From positions 1-13,070 of the forward strand of contig JASCIV010000743.1 of NCBI GenBank assembly GCA_030374735.1: a DNA stretch of 13,070 bases. The letters are read 5' to 3'. The DNA comes from Gracilaria caudata. Lineage: Eukaryota > Rhodophyta > Florideophyceae > Gracilariales > Gracilariaceae. Below, in pieces: positions 7,894-13,070 of the stretch. Made by a program: the position numbers and the translations under genes. The number at the start of each line of letters is the position of its first letter. Position 1 is the first letter of the stretch. Below the pieces are notes generated by a model. The model was not told the origin of the DNA. It worked only from the letters and a program-made list of their open reading frames with translations, and searched no databases.

Positions 7894-8022
7894 CATCTAG
7901 CGTTTGATCTTTGTGTATCTCTTGTGCTGAGACGCTCTGCCACTCGGAGGATAGAGTTGTAGAGCCGTACGCGTTCAGTAAGTCTGCAAAAGGACATCAT
8001 TGCTCGCAAGAGTGAATGCCGC

Positions 8023-8039
8023 GGGCTTCGAAAAAGCCC
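8023..8039 (+). other. Perfect 6-bp hairpin GGGCTT-CGAAA-AAGCCC
   Basis: The stem 8023-8028 pairs with 8034-8039 across a 5-base loop. It lies just upstream of the larger nested structure and about 130 bp downstream of the TATA-like box. It may be part of a structured leader or noncoding RNA. Confidence 0.4.
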
Positions 8040-8054
8040 TCAAGTGGAGGGCGG

Positions 8055-8171
8055 CGGGCGAGCGCGACTGCAACGCCGAGCCGTTCGGCTCGAGCGAGTA
8101 TTCTTGCAGTGTGCAGACCGCAATGTGCAGTCCACAATGTGCAGCGTGCATAGTGCAAGAAAACTCGCTTG
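8055..8171 (+). ncRNA. Candidate structured RNA or structured leader (nested inverted repeats)
   Basis: Three nested pairings can be drawn by eye. The inner stem is CGAGCC 8077-8082 with GGCTCG 8087-8092, closing a GTTC loop. The middle stem is ACTGCAA 8067-8073 with TTGCAGT 8104-8110, both 7 bp and perfect. A weaker outer stem is 8055-8062 with 8164-8171 (GCGAG/CTCGC plus G-U pairs). The inner two together are unlikely to be chance; the outer could be, in this GC-rich stretch. I match it to no known RNA family, and no snoRNA boxes are clear. It could be the 5' leader of the RGG gene rather than an independent RNA. Confidence 0.25.
8107..8162 (+). repeat. 14-bp imperfect tandem repeat, three to four units (CARTGTGCAG + 4 variable bases)
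   Basis: Units start at 8107, 8121, 8135 and, more diverged, 8149. The first ten bases are CAGTGTGCAG, CAATGTGCAG, CAATGTGCAG and CATAGTGCAA; the last four vary. A conserved 10-mer with a variable spacer at fixed period suggests an array of protein-binding sites or a slippage array. It begins inside the 3' arm of the middle stem of the candidate structured RNA. Confidence 0.75.
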
Positions 8172-8477
8172 GCGAAGAAAAGTCAGCGTGCGCAACTCAA
8201 AGAATCTGATTCGGAATTGGCAGCGATCCTCCTTTGCTGGCCTCTGGAAATTCCTTTCTCTTTTGTCACAAAAGTTTTGTGTGCTCCCAAGTTTGTTTCC
8301 GGTTCGCGGAAACAATTCTGGGTCCAGCCAGCCAAGGTTGGCCTTTGCTAACAATTGTCCCTTGTACTCTGGAATAATCAGGATCTGTGCAGGGGCCCTG
8401 CGCTGTGACGCTCTTTGGAAATCAACGAAGGCTTTTTCGCTGTTTCTCACTTCTGTCGATTCGTTAGCCAGCATTCA

Positions 8478-8873
8478 ATGCTCTTGCAAGGCTTTGTTAA
8501 ACCACTGGCCCGCCAAATGCACAGTAGTCAGCAAAGTGCTCGAGCGTATTCCAGAAACGCATCTGGTAGACCGCGTCGCGGACGTTTCCGACGGGGTCGC
8601 TCACGACCGCAACGAGGAGGGTATCGCGGTTCAGGCATTGAATTCACTCCAGTGGAAAAGGGTTTCAGATTCTTCAAGCTTAGTTTTATCGAGAATCCAT
8701 GGCTTGACCTCGAGGCAGAGAGACTAGCACCTACAGTACGGGACGAAGAGATAAAAATCGAAATCGACGAATCCCTACTCATTGTCGACGAAAAGGACCA
8801 AGCCCTTCCAGACAAGGAGAAGGAGACTTCGAACCTCGTAAGAGATGTAAAAGAGTCTGCCGATGAGAGCTGA
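8478..8873 (+). CDS. Small Arg/Gly-rich (RGG-type) protein of unknown family
   Basis: 131 residues from the first ATG after the in-frame stop at 8406-8408; the start context is weak and a second Met lies at residue 14. Residues 30-50 are an RG/RGG tract (GRPRRGRFRRGR, then RGGYRG), typical of RNA-binding or methylarginine proteins. It is followed by an aromatic segment, FFKLSFIENPW at 65-75. The C-terminal 50 residues are acidic and Lys-rich, probably disordered. The abrupt basic-aromatic-acidic architecture and regular codon use argue for a real gene, but I do not recognise the family. A likely role in RNA binding or RNP assembly is inference only. It converges on ELP3 with about 510 bp between. 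The upstream leader may be long and structured, or an upstream exon may be missing. Confidence 0.6.
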   Translation: MLLQGFVKPLARQMHSSQQSARAYSRNASGRPRRGRFRRGRSRPQRGGYRGSGIEFTPVEKGFRFFKLSFIENPWLDLEAERLAPTVRDEEIKIEIDESLLIVDEKDQALPDKEKETSNLVRDVKESADES

Positions 8874-8935
8874 CCGACGCATGCGAATGCAGGTACTTTC
8901 GAATCGTATGTTGCACGTTTTAAGAAGATGAATGA

Positions 8936-9133
8936 ATGTTGGACACCGCTGAGCATGAAATCTTAAGGTGTCCGAAGAGGACCCTGTCTAGACGTTTGCA
9001 TTTACCTTTTCTTCGTGATCGTCAGCGTGTTGTTGTTAGTCAGATTATTCGAAAGTGGCCTGAAAAGGTACCAGCCTTCCTCTTAAGAGAGCGATTCTTT
9101 GAACAGAAACTGTCTGTTCTAAGTCTTAATTGA
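8936..9133 (+). CDS. Doubtful small ORF, 65 residues, basic, unknown
   Basis: ATG-initiated, ending with TGA. The translation is Arg/Leu-rich (for example HLPFLRDRQRVVVSQIIRKW), with no membrane segment, signal or motif that I recognise. It starts 62 bp after the RGG stop, so it could be the 3' UTR of that gene. Codon use is mixed and a chance frame of this length is plausible. Confidence 0.15.
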   Translation: MLDTAEHEILRCPKRTLSRRLHLPFLRDRQRVVVSQIIRKWPEKVPAFLLRERFFEQKLSVLSLN

Positions 9134-9162
9134 TTAGGCTAGTAGACCCGTAAAGAGAAGGG

Positions 9163-9181
9163 GAGAGAGAGAGAGAGAGAG
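9163..9181. repeat. GA dinucleotide microsatellite
   Basis: An uninterrupted GA run of 19 bp in the spacer between convergent genes. Likely length-variable. Confidence 0.95.
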
Positions 9182-9383
9182 TGGGAGAATCGGCAAACTT
9201 GATTTGCTCTTCAGCTATTGTCCGAGGCGCATGGCACGAAATCTGTGCAGTTATATATACAGTAAGGAGGGAGTTATCCATTGTCGTATCAGTTGACGAC
9301 GGTCGAGTAATTCTAACAAACCGAAAACAAAACCTTGTGCTCGAATGAGATCAACCACACGTGATAGCACAGTTGTCGAGTAA

Positions 9384-11111
9384 CTATCTCACGGGGCTGT
9401 CATGCAAAAGCTTCACCATGTACGGGCCTTCGAGATGGTATCCTAGTCTACGGTAGTAATGTCGTGTACCAACCCCAGAAATGACGACCATTTTCGACGA
9501 TCCATGTTCCTCGCGAGCAATACGTTCGGCCTCCTCCATAAGCAAAGAACCAAACCCTTTGTGCTGAAACTTTGCCGGATCACGTTCATGCACCGGCACA
9601 ACAGACCCGTACACGTGAAGCTCTCGAACGATACTACATGGGCCGCTGCTCATCTCCGGCCGCACAGCCGTTGCTCCCGGGCCAGCCTGCCTCAGCCGCA
9701 ACAGAGCTACAAGAATGTCTTGAGCTGCATCTTCGTACGAAAGGAATGTTTCCCAACCTTCATTTGCAACGTAGTCGCGACGAATTAACTCCACTTGCTC
9801 GGGGTTGATTTGGAAATGGATTGTTTGTATTCCCACCTCTCGAGTTCTTACGTCTCTGCACGGAAGACCGAGATCTGCCATTCTGGCGAGAGCAAGCTCG
9901 CGCAAGTTGCCATGTTCCACGCCTGACGACACAAGCGGCATTGGAATATCTCGCTGGATGCGATACACCCGTACCCATGGTGGAACAAGCGCTAATATGC
10001 GTGCGATGAGGTCTATAAGCTCCGACGGAGCGTAGTTTTTATACAAGCCATTCTTCCACAATTCGTACAAACCGGTGCCTCTTATCACCAGAGTGGGGTA
10101 AATCTTCAGTCCGTCTGGGCGGAATGCAGGGTTTTCAAACAACTCCTTGAACGATTCCATGTCTCTTTCCTTGCCCATGTTGGGTAAATCCGGCATCATG
10201 TGCGACACCACCTTGAAGCCAGCATCTTTGGCCAGACGAAAGCAGTCGCACACCGCTTGAACGGAATGACCCCTGTTGGTGTCTCTCGCAACATCCTCAT
10301 ACACGCTTTGCACGCCAATCTCAAGGCGCGTGCAACCGTACTCGAGCATGGCAGACAGATGGTGCGGAGAAGAATGATCGGGGCGGCTTTCAATGGTGAG
10401 CGCCACACACTTGGCATACGAATGCTCCGAATAGCGCACAGCTTCCAAAACATCCTTGGAAGAATGACCACTCAGAGCATCGTGCAGATTGCGAATAAAG
10501 TAATCTCTGTACGCATGATCAAGCGACATAAAGGTACCTCCCATGAGAATAAACTCCACCTTGTCCACATCGTGACCAAGGCTGCGCAGCTGATCTACTC
10601 TGGAACGCACCTGCACGTACGGATCATAGCGTGCGCGGATGGCGCGCATGGAAGTGGGTTCGTAGCCAGTGTAACTCTGGGTGGAATATTCAAAGTCACT
10701 GTCCGGACCGCCCGGACAGTACACGCAGATGTTTCCGGTTGTGGCGATGTGCGGGCAGCGATGCGGTTTGGACATGACGGCCACGACAGCGATGCCGCTG
10801 GCGGTGCGCACAGGCTTTGCTTTGAGCAGCGGAGCGAGTCGGGTTCGATGTGAGGGTGGCACGGCGGCCAAGATGTCCACCAGCTTGGGATAATCTGAGA
10901 GACGGTGTCGCTTGGCGGCGGCGGTCTTCAGTGCGGTGATGGAGGGCGTTTGATTGAGATCTGTTTGACGAATGAGCTCCGCAACGATGTCGGCAATGGC
11001 TGCTTTCTTGGCCACATCCTGCGGCGGGAGCTTTCGTCGAGACGGTTTTGGACGAGCTGCAGGGGCGGAGGGCGCGTTTTGTTGGTCATAGTTGGAAGTT
11101 TCTATGGCCAT
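9384..11111 (-). CDS. ELP3: Elongator complex catalytic subunit Elp3 (tRNA uridine carboxymethyltransferase, radical SAM + GNAT)
   Basis: 575 residues, close to human and yeast Elp3. It catalyses acetyl-CoA- and radical-SAM-dependent formation of the cm5U-type modification at wobble uridine 34 of tRNAs within the six-subunit Elongator complex, mainly cytosolic. The radical SAM cluster cysteines are C119, C129 and C132 in RCPHIATTGNICVYCPGG. Core Elp3 blocks such as TIESRPD, RLEIGVQSVYEDV, HMMPDLPNMG and VSSGVEHGNLREL are intact. The C-terminal GNAT acetyl-CoA loop QHKGFGSLL starts at about 516 and is followed by GTRHYYRRLGY. The N-terminus (residues 15-30) is basic, fitting tRNA contact. The start is the first ATG after the stop at 11205-11207, with A at -3 and G at +4. 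No plastid or mitochondrial leader is evident. It diverges from the Air-like gene. Confidence 0.97.
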   Translation of the reverse strand: MAIETSNYDQQNAPSAPAARPKPSRRKLPPQDVAKKAAIADIVAELIRQTDLNQTPSITALKTAAAKRHRLSDYPKLVDILAAVPPSHRTRLAPLLKAKPVRTASGIAVVAVMSKPHRCPHIATTGNICVYCPGGPDSDFEYSTQSYTGYEPTSMRAIRARYDPYVQVRSRVDQLRSLGHDVDKVEFILMGGTFMSLDHAYRDYFIRNLHDALSGHSSKDVLEAVRYSEHSYAKCVALTIESRPDHSSPHHLSAMLEYGCTRLEIGVQSVYEDVARDTNRGHSVQAVCDCFRLAKDAGFKVVSHMMPDLPNMGKERDMESFKELFENPAFRPDGLKIYPTLVIRGTGLYELWKNGLYKNYAPSELIDLIARILALVPPWVRVYRIQRDIPMPLVSSGVEHGNLRELALARMADLGLPCRDVRTREVGIQTIHFQINPEQVELIRRDYVANEGWETFLSYEDAAQDILVALLRLRQAGPGATAVRPEMSSGPCSIVRELHVYGSVVPVHERDPAKFQHKGFGSLLMEEAERIAREEHGSSKMVVISGVGTRHYYRRLGYHLEGPYMVKLLHDSPVR

Positions 11112-11441
11112 GATTTTAAAAGTTGTTGTGACAGCGAGAGCTGAGGGCCGCACGCATGCAAGTGTAAAGGAATGAGAAGCAATTGCTGTAGTGGAAGAAC
11201 GGTTCTACAGCTGTTAGAAAATGTGTGCGGAAGGCGTGTAGATACAAGCAATTGTTATGTTGAAAGGATTGAATGTAGCGGTCGTTAAAGCTTGCAAGTT
11301 TGATTATGGTTCTGCTCTAGACGTCTGGACATGCTCTGCTGGAGCGAGAAGAAACGACTCGCCGACGTGCTGCACGTGTAGCACAGAAGGCGGTGACGAG
11401 GCACGCACAGCGCGAACACGTAGCAGTTGTGCACGGCACCC

Positions 11442-11462
11442 TCCATCAAACATTTTGATGGA
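11442..11462. promoter_or_regulatory. Perfect inverted repeat, 9-bp arms, 3-bp centre
   Basis: TCCATCAAA-CAT-TTTGATGGA. Arms of 9 bp with no mismatch around a 3-bp centre are unlikely by chance in 13 kb. It lies 331 bp from the ELP3 ATG and 594 bp from the Air-like ATG, so it could be a dimeric regulator site serving either or both genes. No known consensus is claimed. Confidence 0.4.
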
Positions 11463-11667
11463 CATATGAGAAAAGGCGCTGAAGGATCGCTGCGCACTTT
11501 TCTCTCGTCTCCGCATTGCAGAGCGTGCGTCGGCGACAGGTACAAAGAAGCTGCCGACGCCGAGCACATGGTTGTCTCGGAGACTGTTCGTACTTGACGT
11601 GCACCTGACCAACTAGAGAACGCTGAGTAAGGCGTGGTGAACGTCTCTTGTAGAGCTCGGCACATTG

Positions 11668-11705
11668 TTTTTTTTTTTTTTTTTTTGTTGTTGTTGTTGT
11701 TGTTG
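11668..11705. repeat. T19 tract followed by GTT microsatellite
   Basis: 19 T residues (11668-11686), then six GTT units plus G (11687-11705). Read on the minus strand it is (CAA)n followed by A19, which resembles a retroposon tail. However, no element body or target-site duplication is visible, so a simple slippage tract is preferred. Confidence 0.9.
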
Positions 11706-11954
11706 CCTCGTGTTTGAGAGAAGCTTCTGGGACGGCAACGACGACCACGTTGGCGATCCGCAAGCTAGCGAGTGACTTTTGTGCGCGAGTGGCACGTGGA
11801 CGAGAAACAGGCGCGCGCAAATTTAGCACTCCGCGCCCAACAACAAGAGCGAACAGCAAGAAGTGTCATTCGCTGCCACACGAGTGGAGCGGACGCTTCG
11901 CCAAGTCAGCAGCGCATTATTGACAGCGCGGGTTGTGCGAACCGAACGTGGACT

Positions 11955-11973
11955 CTTTGTTTTTTTTTTTTAG
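11955..11973 (+). other. Possible 3' splice acceptor (pyrimidine tract + TAG) in the 5' leader of the Air-like gene
   Basis: CTTTG, then 12 T, then AG, 83 bp before the Air-like ATG. It fits an acceptor for a 5'-UTR intron, but no branch point or donor was identified with confidence. A plain T-tract is an equally good reading. Confidence 0.15.
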
Positions 11974-12055
11974 CAACGTGAAGGAACGAAAAGAGAGAGT
12001 GGCAGAGGGGAGAGAGGGGTGTTGATTGCTATTGACAGTAACGGAGAAGTAAGGA

Positions 12056-12159
12056 ATGAGCTCACCACAGCACGCACAGCTGACAGCTGTTGGAATGGGC
12101 ACGCGCGACGGCGAGCGAGAGGCGGACGAGTGCTCGGCGGGGGGAAGCAGCGGCAACAA

Positions 12160-12190
<31 letters not shown>

Positions 12191-12895
12191 GGCAGCGGCA
12201 GTGGCAGCAGCAGCGGCAGCAGCGAGGCGCACGCGGCACAGACGACGTTGGACAAACAGATTCATGACGGCAGTGCTGACGTACTGCAAAAAGACGCGCG
12301 TTACTTTACGGTGAGCAACGTGGTGTGCTCGTTCTGCGGGCTCAAGGGACACATGTCGTACGACTGTCTGGAGCAAGAGGAGCAGCTACGCTGCTACCTG
12401 TGCGGCGCAAAGGGCCATTCGAGCCGTGAGTGCCCCGGCGAAACGTGTCATCTGTGCAAGCAGATTGGACATCGCGCACGAGATTGTACGCTGAAGGGCG
12501 TGGTGAAGCGGCGGGTGCGGCGGCGCTGCGGCCCGCCGCGCGAACTGGTGATGACGTGCTACGTGTGCGGCAAGCAGGGCCATCTGGACTGCAGCGTGCA
12601 GGCGATGAGCAGCGGTACGCTGTCGTGTCTCAACTGCGGCGCGGGCGGGCACAACGGCGCTAACTGTAACATGCCGTCGGCGGACAAGATGATCTCGGTG
12701 GTGCTGGAGATGGAGAAGGGACGCAAGGCGCAGCGACTGGCGGAGCGCAAGGGAAAGCGCGGCGGCGGCGGCAGGGGCGACGCGGAGACGGAGCAGGAGG
12801 GAAAGACGCGCGAGCAGACGGCGCTGGAGGAGTGCGAGCGCTTCCGCGAGACGCTGATGGAACTGGCCATGCAGCGGAGATTCAAGCGGTGGTGA
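12056..12895 (+). CDS. CCHC zinc-knuckle RNA-binding protein, Air1/2-like (TRAMP-complex type)
   Basis: 279 residues with five knuckles: C91-C104, C113-C126, C131-C144, C168-C179 and C191-C204. Four are standard C-x2-C-x4-H-x4-C. The fourth, CYVCGKQGHLDC, has H-x2-C; plant Air-like proteins carry a similar CYIC..GHLCC knuckle at this place (family knowledge, from memory), so it is probably a lineage feature rather than decay. A basic linker KRRVRRRC precedes it. Air proteins join Trf4-type poly(A) polymerase and Mtr4 helicase to mark nuclear RNA for exosome decay. The N-terminus is low complexity (Asn, a 9-Ser run, Ser/Gly); the C-terminal 65 residues are charged and Gly-rich. The start is fixed by an in-frame TAA two codons upstream. 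A CNBP-like nucleic-acid-binding protein is the alternative. Confidence 0.82.
12163..12190 (+). repeat. CAG/AGC trinucleotide microsatellite encoding poly-Ser
   Basis: A 28-bp uninterrupted CAG tract, read as nine AGC (Ser) codons (residues 37-45), flanked by imperfect GGC/AGC units. Length variation would change the Ser run without breaking the frame. Confidence 0.95.
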
Positions 12896-13070
12896 GTGTT
12901 ATTTTTGGGCGCGCGGGTTAGCAATGATGAGGGGGTGTGTGCGGCATTTTTGGCGCGTCGCACGGTGCTGTAAACGTGAGCGAGCGTTGCGACGCTCGTT
13001 GCTCGCGCAGGTGTAAATTTGGCGCGCGCGTCACGTCGGTTTCGCTGCTGGTGGCGCCACTGGTGGGGGC
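12896..13070. other. 3' flank of the Air-like gene
   Basis: A 175-bp GC-rich tail. Apart from the hairpin at 12981-12998 I see no gene. The segment is cut by the window end. Confidence 0.5.
12981..12998 (+). other. Perfect 7-bp hairpin downstream of the Air-like gene
   Basis: CGAGCGT at 12981-12987, loop TGCG, ACGCTCG at 12992-12998; a few more pairs are possible outside a bulge. It lies 86 bp after the stop, presumably in the 3' UTR. No T-run follows, and bacterial-type termination is not expected here. Confidence 0.4.

Larger units (their letters stand above)
7385..8477. other. Spacer between the FMO gene and the RGG-protein gene
   Basis: About 1.1 kb. The first 500 bp (FMO 3' flank) show nothing I recognise. 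From 7888 on there is a TATA-like box, two hairpins, a nested inverted repeat and a 14-bp tandem repeat, all listed separately. A plus-strand frame is open from about 8044 to 8727, but it begins with GTG, has an unconvincing Cys/Ser-rich translation and overlaps the better RGG frame, so it is not called. Confidence 0.55.
8874..9383. other. Spacer between convergent RGG and ELP3 genes
   Basis: Should hold the 3' ends of both transcripts. It contains a GA microsatellite (9163-9181), a TATATATA stretch near 9252-9259 and one short ATG frame (8936-9133), listed separately as doubtful. Nothing else was recognised. Confidence 0.55.
11112..12055. other. Divergent upstream region of ELP3 and the Air-like gene
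   Basis: About 940 bp with no supported gene; the short frames lack coding character. Contents: TTTTAAAA at 11114-11121 close to the ELP3 ATG, a strong palindrome at 11442-11462, a T19 tract with GTT repeats at 11668-11705, and a 12-T tract ending in AG at 11960-11973. These last three are listed separately. Confidence 0.6.

Noticed and set aside
8044..8727. Long plus-strand open frame (227 codons) overlapping the RGG gene
   Set aside because: It begins with GTG, its first ATG (8137) lies within the 14-bp repeat array, the translation is Cys/Ser-rich with no domain, and the overlapping RGG frame has a far more protein-like composition.
8528..8956. Minus-strand 142-codon frame opposite the RGG gene
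   Set aside because: Ser/Arg-rich antisense shadow of the RGG frame with no domain.
11112..11153. 14-codon extension of ELP3 starting at GTG
   Set aside because: Non-ATG start; the ATG at 11111 has a strong context (A at -3, G at +4) and gives the usual Elp3 length.
11668..11705. 3' tail of a retroposon (A19 after CAA repeats on the minus strand)
   Set aside because: No recognisable element body, reverse transcriptase, or flanking target-site duplication could be found.

Overview
This window looks like a gene-dense, intron-poor stretch of nuclear DNA from a plastid-bearing unicellular eukaryote, most likely a red alga (inference). Every recognisable gene reads as one uninterrupted frame from an ATG. 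The ClpP protease subunit is cyanobacterial/plastid-type and the SET protein resembles the Rubisco LSMT class. Both have Ser/Pro/basic N-terminal extensions with a phenylalanine very near the start (MTAF..., MFSP...), a trait described for red-algal and glaucophyte transit peptides. No bipartite leader of the secondary-plastid kind is evident. The other genes (Elongator ELP3, an Air1/2-like zinc-knuckle protein, a plant/fungal-type FMO) are ordinary eukaryotic housekeeping or metabolic functions. I see no transposase, integrase, CRISPR array, rRNA or tRNA.

Layout. 8-2167 (+): large C2H2 zinc-finger protein, possibly cut at its 5' end by the window edge. 2168-2877: spacer with a striking chain of alternating TTCAAA/TTTGAA modules upstream of clpP. 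2878-3651 (+): plastid ClpP. 3694-5103 (-): plastid-type SET-domain lysine methyltransferase, converging on clpP with a 42-bp gap. 5104-6013: divergent upstream region. 6014-7384 (+): flavin-containing monooxygenase. 7385-8477: about 1.1 kb with a TATA-like box, two hairpins, a nested inverted-repeat structure and a 14-bp imperfect tandem repeat. 8478-8873 (+): small Arg/Gly-rich protein that I do not recognise. 8874-9383: spacer with a GA microsatellite and one doubtful 65-codon frame. 9384-11111 (-): ELP3. 11112-12055: divergent upstream region with a 9-bp-arm palindrome and T/GTT tracts. 12056-12895 (+): five-zinc-knuckle Air-like protein. 12896-13070: 3' flank with a hairpin.

The genes do not form an obvious pathway. 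The main links are that ClpP and the SET methyltransferase probably both act in the plastid, while ELP3 (tRNA wobble-uridine modification) and the Air-like protein (nuclear RNA surveillance) are both RNA-related and share one divergent upstream region. That is weak evidence of co-regulation. Several long frames begin only with TTG or GTG, so for this eukaryote I set each start at the first in-frame ATG after an upstream stop. I found no convincing new multi-gene system. The points most worth checking are the palindromic module chain upstream of clpP, the candidate structured element with 14-bp repeats at 8023-8171, and the unassigned RGG protein with its FFKLSFIENPW motif.
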